Assembly (NCBI RefSeq): GCF_002797915.1
Contig: NZ_PGTY01000001.1
Coordinates: forward strand, 1 to 64,000
Origin: Yoonia maricola
GTDB lineage: Bacteria; Pseudomonadota; Alphaproteobacteria; Rhodobacterales; Rhodobacteraceae
DNA: 64,000 nt
Direction of reading: 5' to 3'
Shown here piece after piece: positions 25,694 to 34,487 of the stretch; positions within the stretch are counted from its first letter, which is position 1; every line of letters starts with the position of its first letter. The notes beneath the pieces are model-generated. The model was not told where the DNA came from. It saw nothing but the letters and a program-made list of their open reading frames with translations, and made no database searches. The position numbers and the translations under genes were made by a program.

Positions 25694-26410
25694 ATGCCGC
25701 GTGAAACGCTGGTGATGATCCCACCGATCCTGTCTGATGCGCGCGTGTTTGCGCATCAGCTGCAAGTGATGTCGCAAACGCATGCCGTGATGGTGGCCCC
25801 AGCAACATGCGGTGAACGGATCGAGGAAATCGCAAGCCAGATTCTGTCATGGGCACCATCCAAGTTTGCGCTCTGCGGGATGGGTCTTGGCGGTATGGTC
25901 GCGATGGAAATCATGCGCCGTGCGCCTGAACGGATGACGCGCATTGCATTTGTCAGCACCAGTCCACAGGCGGATACACCCGAAGCCGCAGCCGCACGCG
26001 AGCCGCATATCATCGCTGCGCGCGCCGGACGCTGGGATGATGTTTTGCAACATGAAATTAATTCGACATGGATGGCACCCACGACCGATAAGGTTGAACT
26101 CGTACGCACCCTGACCGAAATGGGGCGCGAGATCGGGCCGGACGTCTATGTCAAACAGGCCCGCGCAATGCAGCGGCGCAAAGACCAACAGGCGACCCTG
26201 CGCCAGATCCATCTACCAACAGTGGTGATTTGCGGGCGGCACGACGGGCAATACCAGCTTAAACGGCATGAATTCATGGCCGAACTGATCCCCTATGCGC
26301 AATTCGAGATTATCGACGCTGCAGGCTATCTGCCCACGATGGAAGCGCCAGAAGCGACAACAGATGCGATACAGCGCTGGATGAAGCAGCCAATGATGCT
26401 GCGATCTTAG
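25694..26410 (+). CDS. alpha/beta-hydrolase-fold protein lacking nucleophile and His (pseudoenzyme)
   Basis: 238 residues with clear alpha/beta-hydrolase architecture: VMIPPILSDARVFAHQL, then the elbow region FALCGMGLGGMVAMEIM, VICGRHDGQY and AAGYLPTMEAPE. The nucleophile Ser of G-x-S-x-G is Gly64 (codon GGT at 25883) and the catalytic His of the usual AGHLPTxExPE is Tyr212 (codon TAT at 26327). Each differs from the canonical codon (AGT, CAT) by one transition. The acid (Asp in GRHD) remains. It is unlikely to be a serine hydrolase. It converges on phaZ. Confidence 0.85.
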   Translation: MPRETLVMIPPILSDARVFAHQLQVMSQTHAVMVAPATCGERIEEIASQILSWAPSKFALCGMGLGGMVAMEIMRRAPERMTRIAFVSTSPQADTPEAAAAREPHIIAARAGRWDDVLQHEINSTWMAPTTDKVELVRTLTEMGREIGPDVYVKQARAMQRRKDQQATLRQIHLPTVVICGRHDGQYQLKRHEFMAELIPYAQFEIIDAAGYLPTMEAPEATTDAIQRWMKQPMMLRS

Positions 26411-26433
26411 GGCCTGTCAGAGCCGGATCACCT

Positions 26434-27705
26434 TCACTTGATAGAAACCACTTTCGCCGATTTGGACTTGGGCGCGTCCGCGTTGGCGTCGATGAAATCC
26501 AAAACCAATGGCCGGATGTTGTTGCGCCAGCTACTGCCAGCGAAAATACCATAATGGCCAGCACCCGGCTCAAGATGTGATGCTTTCTTGTCGTCGGGCA
26601 GACCGGTCAAAAGATCCAATGCCGCTAGGCATTGGCCCGGCGCAGAAATGTCATCTTCCTCGCCCTCAACGATCTTGACGGCGACAGTTGTGACCTTGCT
26701 CATATCCACCTTATGGCCAGCCACCTCAAATGCGTTCCGGGCGATCTCGCGCCCTTTGAAAATCCGTTCAACCGTTGACAGATAAAATTCCGCCGTCATG
26801 TCCATTACGGCAAGATATTCGTCGTAAAAGTCGTTGTGGCGATCATGCTCGGATGCCTCGCCCTTGGCGACGCGGATAATCTCATCACGGAAGGCGGTTG
26901 TGTGCGTTTCAGCGTTCATCGAGATGAAAGACGCGAGCTGCAGCAAGCCCGGATAAACCATGCGACCAACACCAGAATATTTGAACCCAACCCGCTGGAT
27001 CATGGTCTCTTCCAATTGGCCCATCGTCACGGAACGGCCAAAATCTGTCACTTCTGTGTGGTTCGCCTCTGGATCAACAGGGCCGCCGATCAATGTCAGG
27101 GATCGCGGCTGCGCGTCAGGATCAAGCTCGGCCAGATAGGCAGTCGCGGCCAGTGCCAGCGGCACAGGCTGGCACACGGCAATCACATGAATATCGGGCC
27201 CAAGCACGCGCATGAATTCCATCAGATAGAGGGTGTAATCCTCAATATCGAATTTGCCTTCGCTGACGGGAATATCGCGGGCGTTGTGCCAATCGGTAAT
27301 GTAGACATCGGCATCCGGCAGCAGGCTGATCACGGTCTTGCGCAGCAGTGTGGCGTAGTGGCCTGACATCGGGGCCACCAGCATCACCCGGCGTTTGCTG
27401 GGCTTGCGACCGGGCATTGTGAAATGGATCAGATCACCAAATGGTTTCTCGACCACGGTTTCCACGACAACCGGAAAATCCTTGCCCTTTTCGCCTGCAA
27501 CAGGGGGAATATTCCAATCTGGCTTCATGACCATTCGCGAAAAAGTACGCTCAGTGACTTCGCCCCATGCCTTGAGCCAATCCATCGCAGGGTTCGCCCC
27601 CCATGACATCGCGGGGTAGGATGCAAACGCATGCGCTGTTGCCCCCAACCACTGATTGGTGTTGCGCATGCTTTCCATCAGGTCGTAGGTCATCATATAC
27701 TTCAT
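26434..27705 (-). CDS. phaZ: intracellular polyhydroxyalkanoate depolymerase
   Basis: 423 residues of the PhaZ intracellular type. The active-site Cys178 lies in the lipase-like box AVCQPV, after APMSGHYATLLR (oxyanion region) and YITDWHNARDIPVS. GAGHYGIFAGSSWR near residue 390 carries the His. It breaks down stored PHB in the granule. Its start lies 68 bp from phaC, divergently, with a PhaR-type operator between them. The C-terminal tail is Lys/Ser-rich. Confidence 0.93.
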   Translation of the reverse strand: MKYMMTYDLMESMRNTNQWLGATAHAFASYPAMSWGANPAMDWLKAWGEVTERTFSRMVMKPDWNIPPVAGEKGKDFPVVVETVVEKPFGDLIHFTMPGRKPSKRRVMLVAPMSGHYATLLRKTVISLLPDADVYITDWHNARDIPVSEGKFDIEDYTLYLMEFMRVLGPDIHVIAVCQPVPLALAATAYLAELDPDAQPRSLTLIGGPVDPEANHTEVTDFGRSVTMGQLEETMIQRVGFKYSGVGRMVYPGLLQLASFISMNAETHTTAFRDEIIRVAKGEASEHDRHNDFYDEYLAVMDMTAEFYLSTVERIFKGREIARNAFEVAGHKVDMSKVTTVAVKIVEGEEDDISAPGQCLAALDLLTGLPDDKKASHLEPGAGHYGIFAGSSWRNNIRPLVLDFIDANADAPKSKSAKVVSIK

Positions 27706-27736
27706 CTACTGGGTCTCCGATGGTCGGCGCAGAACT

Positions 27737-27756
27737 TATGCTGCACATGCAGCATA
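27737..27756. promoter_or_regulatory. PhaR-type operator between phaZ and phaC
   Basis: TATGCTGCA-CA-TGCAGCATA, 9-bp perfect arms with a 2-bp centre. It carries the CTGCA/TGCAG core described for PhaR binding in Paracoccus-like bacteria. It ends 17 bp before the phaC ATG and lies 31 bp upstream of the phaZ ATG, so binding should affect both genes. The same core occurs twice upstream of phaP. Confidence 0.75.
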
Positions 27757-27773
27757 CGCATAGGAGTGTTAAA

Positions 27774-29570
27774 ATGACAACAAACGATTTGGACGCGCAG
27801 GACACTTCTGGCCAGAGTGTTGCAAAGCTGGAAGCCAATCTTGCACGGGTGGAAGAGCTGACCCAGCGTTTGTTGCGCGTGATGGGGCAGGGACGGCACG
27901 TTGCCCCTTCTTTGCAAGGGCCAAGTCAGGACCTCTACGTCAAAGCGGCGACCGCCTACATGACTGAAATGATGCATAATCCAGCCAAATTGATCGAGCA
28001 TCAGCTGGAATTCTGGGGTAAATCCGTCAAACACTACGTTGAGGCACAGCACCTTCTGGCCCAAGGCAAACTGGCGCCGCCCACGGATGAAACCCCCAAA
28101 GACCGCCGTTTCAGCCATGAGTTGTGGGACACCAACCCGTATTTTAACTTCATTAAACAACAATATCTGATGAATGCTTCTGCGGTGCAGCAGGCGGTCG
28201 AGGATATCGACACGCTTGATTCTGAGGAAAAGAAGCGGCTGCGCTACTTTAGCCAACAAATGGTTGATATGATCAGCCCGACAAATTTCCTGCCCACAAA
28301 CCCCGAAGCTTTGGCGCTGGCCGCCGAAACGGAAGGCGAAAGCCTTGTGGCTGGTTTGGAAAACATGATTGCCGATCTGGAAGCAAACGACGGCGATCTG
28401 GTTGTGACACTGGCAGACAAAAAGGCGTTCAAGCTGGGAGAAAATCTGGCAACGACGCCCGGTTCAGTCGTTTACCGCAACCATATGTTTGAGCTGATCC
28501 AATATGCGCCAAGCACCGACAAGGTGCATGAAATACCACTCATCATCTTTCCGCCGTGGATCAACAAATTCTATATTCTGGACCTTAAGCCGCAAAACAG
28601 CCTGATCAAATGGGCGGTAGAGCAAGGCTATACCGTATTCGTCGTCTCTTGGGTCAACCCCGACGCTGGCTACCGCGACACATCAATGACGGACTATGTC
28701 GAAGACGGCTATCTGGCGGCAATCAAAGAGGTCAAAGACATCTGCGGTGTGAAAAAGGTGAACGCGGTGGGCTATTGTATCGCGGGGACCACCCTGTCGT
28801 TGACCTTGGCCTTGATGAAAAAGCGCAAGGATACGTCGGTAAACAGCGCCACCTTCTTTACAACGCTCACCGATTTCTCGGACCGGGGCGAGGTTGGGGT
28901 GTTTCTTGACGATGACTTTGTCGACGGAATTGAGGCGGAGGTAGAGGAAAGCGGCGTACTGGATTCCTTTTTTATGTCACGCACCTTTTCCTATCTGCGC
29001 TCCAATGACCTGATCTATGGTCCAGCGATCAAAAGCTATATGATGGGAAAGGCACCGCCTGCCTTTGATCTACTGTATTGGAACGGGGACGGGACAAACC
29101 TGCCTGCCAAGATGTCGGTGGAATATCTGCGCGGGCTTTGCCAGCACGACAAATTCGCAACCGACGGATTTGAAATCGCGGGTGAGACGGTGAAACTGAA
29201 AGACGTCACCGTGCCGCTTTGCGCGATTGCTTGCGAGACAGATCACATCGCGGCATGGAAAAGCAGTTATGCCGGTATCTCAAAAATGGGATCGAAGGAT
29301 AAAACCTTTATCCTATCCGAAAGCGGGCATATCGCAGGCATCATCAATCCACCGACGAAGAATAAATACGGGCACTATGTGAACCCCGAACTGGGGCTGA
29401 CGGCGGATGACTGGTTGGATGCAGCGGACAAACATGACGGGTCATGGTGGCCGCGTTGGGATGCATGGCTGTCCAAAAAGTCAGGCAAAAAAGTCGCAGC
29501 ACGCACGCCCGGAGACGACGAACACCCCGTCTTAGCGCCTGCACCCGGCACATATGTCGTGAATAAGTAG
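27774..29570 (+). CDS. phaC: class I polyhydroxyalkanoate synthase
   Basis: 598 residues. It polymerises (R)-3-hydroxyacyl-CoA on the granule surface. The catalytic Cys335 is in GYCIAGT, with PPWINKFYILDL before it, Asp in ACETDHIAAW and His in LSESGHIAGIINPP. The N-terminal 100 residues are variable, as usual. ATG 27774 is chosen over a long upstream extension because that extension overlaps the divergent phaZ start and the operator; TAGGAGTG lies 8 nt upstream. The arrangement phaZ-phaC-phaP-(methyltransferase)-phaR is typical of Rhodobacteraceae. Confidence 0.96.
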   Translation: MTTNDLDAQDTSGQSVAKLEANLARVEELTQRLLRVMGQGRHVAPSLQGPSQDLYVKAATAYMTEMMHNPAKLIEHQLEFWGKSVKHYVEAQHLLAQGKLAPPTDETPKDRRFSHELWDTNPYFNFIKQQYLMNASAVQQAVEDIDTLDSEEKKRLRYFSQQMVDMISPTNFLPTNPEALALAAETEGESLVAGLENMIADLEANDGDLVVTLADKKAFKLGENLATTPGSVVYRNHMFELIQYAPSTDKVHEIPLIIFPPWINKFYILDLKPQNSLIKWAVEQGYTVFVVSWVNPDAGYRDTSMTDYVEDGYLAAIKEVKDICGVKKVNAVGYCIAGTTLSLTLALMKKRKDTSVNSATFFTTLTDFSDRGEVGVFLDDDFVDGIEAEVEESGVLDSFFMSRTFSYLRSNDLIYGPAIKSYMMGKAPPAFDLLYWNGDGTNLPAKMSVEYLRGLCQHDKFATDGFEIAGETVKLKDVTVPLCAIACETDHIAAWKSSYAGISKMGSKDKTFILSESGHIAGIINPPTKNKYGHYVNPELGLTADDWLDAADKHDGSWWPRWDAWLSKKSGKKVAARTPGDDEHPVLAPAPGTYVVNK

Positions 29571-29610
29571 AAGAAATATATACATTTTTTTGGGCCACAG
29601 AAAAATTATG

Positions 29611-29621
29611 CTGCAGTGCAG
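29611..29621. promoter_or_regulatory. PhaR-type operator 1 upstream of phaP
   Basis: CTGCA-G-TGCAG, an 11-bp perfect palindrome just upstream of the phaP -35 hexamer. Its centre is 28 bp from the second site. A TGC-rich palindrome of this kind is the established PhaR target. Confidence 0.75.
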
Positions 29622-29630
29622 AAAAAATAC

Positions 29631-29659
29631 TTGAAATGCTGCAGTGCAGCACGCATATT
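29631..29659 (+). promoter_or_regulatory. phaP: phaP promoter overlapping PhaR-type operator 2
   Basis: TTGAAA (29631-29636) and CATATT (29654-29659) with a 17-bp spacer form a sigma-70-like promoter. The spacer contains the second operator TGCTGCA-G-TGCAGCA (29637-29651), so PhaR binding would directly block RNA polymerase. The phaP ATG follows about 55 bp downstream. Confidence 0.65.
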
Positions 29660-29714
29660 GGTGTCACGAGATAACAGCGGGTGTTCCCCGCACCCAACCC
29701 GAAAGGCTGATACA

Positions 29715-30164
29715 ATGGCTGCTAAAGCACAAGACTTCACCGCGATCTTCAAAGACATGACAGGCGCGTTCCCCGTAGACACCAAAGCAATGGAAGAGCA
29801 GTTCAAGAACCAGACTGCCCTGGCCGAAAAAATGTCCGCAGTTGCACTCGACGCTGCTGGCAAATCTTCCGAGCTGTCCGCAAAATGGACACAGGACACA
29901 CTTGCTAAAATCGAGGCAATGTCAAAAGCAAAGGCAGAACCTGCTGACTATGCAAAAGCAATGACAGACTTCGCTTCTGCATCTGCTGAATCCGCTGCCG
30001 AGCATATGTCCGCTTTCGCTGAAATCGCGAAAAAAGTTCAGACACAGACAATGGAACTGGTTCTTGCCGCTGGCAAAGACATGTCCGAAGAGATGACTGC
30101 CGCTGCGAAGAAAGCACAGACAGAAATGACTGCTGCTGCAAAAAAAGTAACGGCTGCAAAGTAA
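29715..30164 (+). CDS. phaP: phasin (PHA granule-associated protein)
   Basis: 149 residues, an almost entirely helical, Ala/Lys/Glu-rich amphipathic protein: MAAKAQDFTAIFKDMTGAFP, then long heptad-like helices, and a C-terminal tail with the repeat MTAAAKKAQTEMTAAAKK. Phasins coat PHB granules and set their size and number. ATG 29715 is chosen because the natural phasin start is here; in-frame residues upstream would overlap the operator and promoter. Expression should be repressed by PhaR when granules are absent. A terminator follows. Confidence 0.93.
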   Translation: MAAKAQDFTAIFKDMTGAFPVDTKAMEEQFKNQTALAEKMSAVALDAAGKSSELSAKWTQDTLAKIEAMSKAKAEPADYAKAMTDFASASAESAAEHMSAFAEIAKKVQTQTMELVLAAGKDMSEEMTAAAKKAQTEMTAAAKKVTAAK

Positions 30165-30212
30165 GCAAAGTAAAAATCGCCCTTTCCTCCCAAAGGGTCT
30201 GATTTTCAAAAA

Positions 30213-30246
30213 GGCGGTCCGCATCTGCGGGCCGTCTTTTGTTTTC
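30213..30246 (+). terminator. rho-independent terminator of phaP
   Basis: Stem GGCGGTCCGCA / TGCGGGCCGTC (mostly paired, one A/C mismatch and one G-U) with a 2-nt turn, followed by TTTTGTTTTC. It lies about 50 bp after the phaP stop and before the methyltransferase gene. Confidence 0.78.
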
Positions 30247-30270
30247 ATTGGGGGAAAGCCATACTAAGGC

Positions 30271-31002
30271 ATGGTTGATCAGCACTACACACATCCCGAC
30301 CTTGTCGCAGTTTACGATGTTTTCAATTGCTGGGGCGCAGATCGCGCATTCTATGCTTCACTTGTAGGCACAACACCCCTTCGGATTTTGGAAGTCGGCT
30401 GTGGCACAGGCCTGATCGCGCGCCGGATTGCCGAACAGGGGCATGATGTGACAGGGCTGGATCCGGCGCCGCAGATGCTTGAATTTGCGCGCTCAGCACC
30501 GGGTGGACAATCAGTCAAATGGATTTGCGGCTTGCTTGCGGATTTCGATGCAGCTCCGTTTGATCTGATATTTATGACGGGTCATGCGTTTCAGTGCATG
30601 TTGCTGGATGATGAGATTACGGCGTTTTTCCGCGCCGCGCGCAGGCTGCTGCGCCCCGAAGGTCGACTCGTCTTCGAGACCCGCAATGCTGCTGTCAAAG
30701 CTTGGGAAAATTGGACGCCTGAACAATCGACCGCCACTAAGGTTTTGCCCAATGGAAGGAGCGTGACAGCCTACCATGAGTTGCAGAACGTGGATGTAGA
30801 CGTGGTATCCTTTCGGTCCGTCTATCAATTTCCCGATCAGCGCATTACATCCGACAGTACGTTGCGGTTTACGATGCTGGATGAAGTGACAGCATTCGCG
30901 CAAGCAGAAGGACTTGCTCTTCTCGAAGTCTTCGGTGACTGGAACAAAAGCCCCCTCAAACCAACCAGCCCAGAAATCATCATGACCTTAGGGCAGGCCT
31001 AA
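30271..31002 (+). CDS. class I SAM-dependent methyltransferase
   Basis: 243 residues. Motif I is ILEVGCGTGLIARRIAEQG (residues about 39-57), followed by VTGLDPAPQMLEFAR (acidic loop) and a motif IV region FDLIFMTGHAFQCM. The fold is standard Rossmann-type. The target (small molecule, lipid or protein) cannot be inferred. It sits between phaP and phaR with its own leader. The ATG follows GGGGGAAAGCC at a reasonable distance. Confidence 0.85.
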   Translation: MVDQHYTHPDLVAVYDVFNCWGADRAFYASLVGTTPLRILEVGCGTGLIARRIAEQGHDVTGLDPAPQMLEFARSAPGGQSVKWICGLLADFDAAPFDLIFMTGHAFQCMLLDDEITAFFRAARRLLRPEGRLVFETRNAAVKAWENWTPEQSTATKVLPNGRSVTAYHELQNVDVDVVSFRSVYQFPDQRITSDSTLRFTMLDEVTAFAQAEGLALLEVFGDWNKSPLKPTSPEIIMTLGQA

Positions 31003-31071
31003 AACACTTTCTTTTTGCGCAGGCGCGGCATAGGCTTCTCTGCACCGCAATATGCCTGTGGAGGGACGCCC

Positions 31072-31620
31072 GTGGCCGACACCAACAAACCCCTGCTAAT
31101 CAAGCGCTACGCCAGCCGCCGGCTCTATAATACCGAGACCAGCGACTATGTGACTTTGGAAGATATCGCGATTTTTATACGCGAAGGGCGCGAGGTCCAG
31201 ATAGTGGACCTGAAATCCGGCGATGACCTAACCCGCCAATACCTGTTGCAAATTATCGCAGAGCACGAAAGCCGTGGCGAAAGTGTGTTGCCTGTTGATG
31301 TGCTCACCGATCTGGTGCGCAGCTATACAAGCCAAGCCGCATCGGTTGTGCCGCAATTCCTGCAAGCCAGTTTCGATATGCTGCGCGAAGGCCAGTCTAA
31401 AGCAATGGAGAATATGGGCAAAGCCAACCCAATGGCCACAATGCCGGGGTTTGAGGCAATGCGCGCTCAGCAGGAAGCTTTCTTCAAGGCTATGACCGGC
31501 GGAATGATGGCTGGTGGAAAGGCCTCGGACTCGGATGACGATAAGGAAGAAGGCGATCTGAGTGAGATTAAGAATGAGTTGGCAGCGCTTCAGGAAAAAC
31601 TGTCGAAGTTAAGTAAGTAA
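31072..31620 (+). CDS. phaR: PHA synthesis regulator PhaR
   Basis: 182 residues. The N-terminal PHB/PHA accumulation regulator domain is unmistakable (LLIKRYASRRLYNTETSDYV, then TLEDIA and VQIVDLKSGDDLTRQYLLQI). The C-terminal half is helical, Met/Ala-rich, and ends in a coiled-coil segment (EIKNELAALQEKLSKLSK). PhaR binds both PHB and operator DNA and releases phaP when granules form. The start is taken as GTG 31072, 7 nt after GGAGG; an upstream TTG frame would add 19 residues unlike the family. Confidence 0.95.
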   Translation: MADTNKPLLIKRYASRRLYNTETSDYVTLEDIAIFIREGREVQIVDLKSGDDLTRQYLLQIIAEHESRGESVLPVDVLTDLVRSYTSQAASVVPQFLQASFDMLREGQSKAMENMGKANPMATMPGFEAMRAQQEAFFKAMTGGMMAGGKASDSDDDKEEGDLSEIKNELAALQEKLSKLSK

Positions 31621-31638
31621 ACCAGCCTGTAACGCGAC

Positions 31639-32322
31639 CTAGGCGACCTCACGTTCCTTGAAGAACCGCGCAATTTGGCTCGCGACAAACGCGTTATCGA
31701 TAGGTTTGTCCAAATTGGCTTTTACCTCGGCCAACTGGTTATCTGGTACCACGCCCTTGCCGCGTGAACGGGCAAGAGTATCAACATAGGCCGACCCAAA
31801 TTCCGGGTGAGGCTGTGTCGTGAACACTTTCTGCCCATAGATCAAAGCAGCATTCTGACAAAACGCGTTGCCAGCAATGACCTGCGCCCCATCGGGCAGC
31901 GCAGTCACCTGATCCTGATGCCAGGCATTCAACGATATAGGCGCGCCATTCCAGTTATATGTTGTGTGACCTACGGCCCAGCCATCCGCAAATTTCTCGA
32001 CTGTGCCACCCAAAGCCTGCGCGATAATCTGATGACCAAAACAAATCCCGACCATCGGAATGTCAGCTGCATAGACATCACGAATGAACGCCTCAAGCGG
32101 CGGAATGAACGGATGATCCTCGTAAGCACCATGTTTGGACCCGGTGATCAGCCAGCCATGACAGTCGGTAATCGCATCAGGAAAATCCATATCGACCACA
32201 TCATAGGTGGCAAAGTCAAAGCCATTGCCTGCCAGCATGTTTTGGAACAGGACATCGTAATCGCCTGTCGTCTCCAGTATTTCATCTGGGGCATGGCCAG
32301 TCTGCAAAATACCGATCTTCAT
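31639..32322 (-). CDS. class I glutamine amidotransferase-like protein
   Basis: 227 residues of the GMP-synthase-like GATase1 fold. The nucleophile Cys94 is in GICFGHQIIAQALGG, and the His-Glu pair in TTQPHPEFG. It follows the glutamine-synthetase-like ligase on the same strand, so it is likely a gamma-glutamyl hydrolase or amidotransferase for the ligase product, as PuuD/PuuA-type pairs do; that is inference. ATG 32322 gives the natural MKIGILQTGH start. A TTG at 32352 overlapping the ligase stop is possible. Confidence 0.85.
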   Translation of the reverse strand: MKIGILQTGHAPDEILETTGDYDVLFQNMLAGNGFDFATYDVVDMDFPDAITDCHGWLITGSKHGAYEDHPFIPPLEAFIRDVYAADIPMVGICFGHQIIAQALGGTVEKFADGWAVGHTTYNWNGAPISLNAWHQDQVTALPDGAQVIAGNAFCQNAALIYGQKVFTTQPHPEFGSAYVDTLARSRGKGVVPDNQLAEVKANLDKPIDNAFVASQIARFFKEREVA

Positions 32323-32352
32323 CGCTGTCTCGCTCTTTGGTTTGTCTATCAA

Positions 32353-33684
32353 TTACACAAGATCAAGATAGTGGTCGATCTGTTCTTCCGGCGTCATTTC
32401 CGCGAAATGCGCCATCTCTTGTCGTTTGGTGCGGATCAGATTGTCAACCAGCTGCGGATCAAAGATACGGCGCGCAAACGTGCTTTGTGCAAAAGCATCA
32501 ATCGCCTCATCCCAAGCTTTCGGCACCTGTGGCAGATTTTGATCATAGGCGTTGCCCGTGATCGGGGCGGGGGGCGTCATGCCGTCTTCGATGCCGATCA
32601 ACGCTGAACCTAGAACCGCTGCAAGAAACAGATAGGGGTTCACATCACCGCCCGCTAGCCTGTGTTCAATGCGCCTCGCTGCAAAGCTGCCACCGGGGAC
32701 ACGTATAGTGGCGGTGCGGTTATCATGCGCCCAGCAAATGCTGGTCGGCGCATGTGCCCCAGGAACCAACCGTTCATAGCTGTTGCCATGCGGCGCAAAG
32801 ATCAGCGCAAGTTCAGGAATGCCCGCCAAACACCCGGCAATTGCGTTTTGCAGCAGTGATGTGCCCTCAAACGTATCATTGGCAAAGGCGTTGTTGCCAT
32901 CCTCATCCAGTATCGAGAAATGAGTGTGTAACCCGTTACCTGCATAATCCTCATAGGGTTTTGCCATAAAGCTGGCAGCCATCCCATGATTGCGCGCCAG
33001 ACCACGCACCAGCATCTTGAATAGCCACGCATCATCGGCAGCTTTTAACGCATCTGGGACATGTTCAAGGTTCACCTCAAACTGGCCTTCGCCACCTTCG
33101 GAAATCGCGGCCTCTGCGGGGATGTTCATCGCATCACAGGCATCGTAGAGGTCATTAAAGAATGCATCAAAGGCATCGAGTGCGCGCAGCGACAAAATCT
33201 CGGCACCCGCACGACGCTTGCCAGATCGGGGGGATTTGGGCTGGCGGATCTCTTTGCCGCTGTCGTCGACAAGGTAAAACTCCATCTCCGTCGCAGCAAC
33301 TGGGGTCAACCCGCGCGCTTTATATCGCTCCAAAACCCGCGCCAAGGCATGACGCGGATCGCCGGAAAAGGGCGTGCCATCATCAAGAAAAGCCCAAAGC
33401 GGCAGTAAGGCCGTCGGGGCCTGCAGCCACGGCATCGGCACATAGCCCCGCTCGGTCGGCAGGAGCAGGCCATCAGCGTCCCCTGTCTCAAACACCAGCG
33501 GGCTGTCATCGATGTCCTCGCCCCAGATATCAAGGTTCAGGACCGACAGCGGAAAGCGCGTGCCGTCCTTTTCCAGCTTGTCGGCAAAGCGGCGCGGTAC
33601 ACGTTTGCCGCGCGCTTGCCCGTTCAGGTCAGCGGCCCCGCAGCGCAGGTTGCGAATGTCGGGATGATCGTCAAGCCAGGTCAT
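32353..33684 (-). CDS. glutamine synthetase family protein (glutamate-amine ligase, PuuA-like)
   Basis: 443 residues. The glutamine-synthetase catalytic core is complete: ATEMEFYL (metal Glu), EGGEGQFEVNLEH, GLHTHFSI (GN/HxH region), SYERLVPGAHAPT and RIEHRLAGGDVNPYL. The N-terminal beta-grasp is short, as in PuuA-type enzymes that ligate glutamate to amines. Neighbours (uptake ABC system, amidotransferase, FAD oxidoreductase) fit gamma-glutamylation of polyamines or related amines. It overlaps the permease gene by 4 bp (33681-33684). Confidence 0.92.
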   Translation of the reverse strand: MTWLDDHPDIRNLRCGAADLNGQARGKRVPRRFADKLEKDGTRFPLSVLNLDIWGEDIDDSPLVFETGDADGLLLPTERGYVPMPWLQAPTALLPLWAFLDDGTPFSGDPRHALARVLERYKARGLTPVAATEMEFYLVDDSGKEIRQPKSPRSGKRRAGAEILSLRALDAFDAFFNDLYDACDAMNIPAEAAISEGGEGQFEVNLEHVPDALKAADDAWLFKMLVRGLARNHGMAASFMAKPYEDYAGNGLHTHFSILDEDGNNAFANDTFEGTSLLQNAIAGCLAGIPELALIFAPHGNSYERLVPGAHAPTSICWAHDNRTATIRVPGGSFAARRIEHRLAGGDVNPYLFLAAVLGSALIGIEDGMTPPAPITGNAYDQNLPQVPKAWDEAIDAFAQSTFARRIFDPQLVDNLIRTKRQEMAHFAEMTPEEQIDHYLDLV

Positions 33685-34487
33685 CGGATGATTTGCGGTC
33701 TCACTTTCAGTGGCTTGCGCCGTTCGGGCGGTAGATGACGGTTGAGCCGGCTATTCACCAATCCAAACAGACCAATGACGATCAGGGTCAAGACAATGAA
33801 ATAACCCGCTAAAATTGGATATGGAATGAAGGGATTGAAGGTCTTGTCGGCAAAATAATTGGCATAATAAAGCGCATCGCCGCGCTGTTGTGTCGCTGGA
33901 AAGCCCGAAAAGAACACCAATGTCGTGGCGTGAAACAGAAAGATCGCCTCGTTCGTATATGCGGGCCATGCCAGCCGCAGCATCGTGGGCCATATGACCC
34001 GGCGGAACCTGGACCAGCCGGATAAGCCGTAGGCGTCTGCCGCTTCCGTGTCTCCCTTTGGGATGGATTGCAGCGCACCATAGAAAATCTCGCCCGAATA
34101 GGCGGCGGTGTTCAAAAAAAGCACAACCAGCGCCCCGGCCCATGCAGAGGTCAGTGGGTTGAAGAAGCTGCTGACGTCTTTAAGGCTGAGAAAGACAAAG
34201 TAGGCAAAGAAGAATTGTATGAAGAGCGGCGAGCCGCGGAAGATAAAGATGAACCATTCTGCCGGTTTGCGGTATAGCGGATTGCGCGCGGCTTTGCCCA
34301 TGGCGACTGCGGTGGCAAGGAAGAAGCCAGAACAAAGCGCCAGAACCCCAAAGTAGATATTCCAGATCATGCCCGAGCCAATCAACGTGAACTGCTGACA
34401 CAGCGTAAAGTCAGTGCGCGGCAACAACCGCTCACCAATGCCTTGGCTGCGCAGCGCGTAGTCCGCGATCGTTTCCCAACAACTCAT
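33681..34487 (-). CDS. polar amino-acid/amine ABC transporter permease
   Basis: 268 residues of the HisM/GlnP type, with about five membrane helices and the EAA loop (EAADAYGLSGWSRFRRVIWP). FRGSPLFIQFFFAYF in helix 2 is the family signature. The start at 34487 (MSCWETIADY) overlaps the stop of the partner permease by 4 bp; a longer frame to 34631 reads through that gene and is rejected. Works with the permease, binding protein and ATPase nearby. Confidence 0.92.
   Translation of the reverse strand: MSCWETIADYALRSQGIGERLLPRTDFTLCQQFTLIGSGMIWNIYFGVLALCSGFFLATAVAMGKAARNPLYRKPAEWFIFIFRGSPLFIQFFFAYFVFLSLKDVSSFFNPLTSAWAGALVVLFLNTAAYSGEIFYGALQSIPKGDTEAADAYGLSGWSRFRRVIWPTMLRLAWPAYTNEAIFLFHATTLVFFSGFPATQQRGDALYYANYFADKTFNPFIPYPILAGYFIVLTLIVIGLFGLVNSRLNRHLPPERRKPLKVRPQIIR

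Noticed and set aside
27603..27773. N-terminal extension of phaC
   Set aside because: It runs across the divergent phaZ start and the PhaR-type operator; class I synthases do not begin this way and a good RBS precedes 27774.
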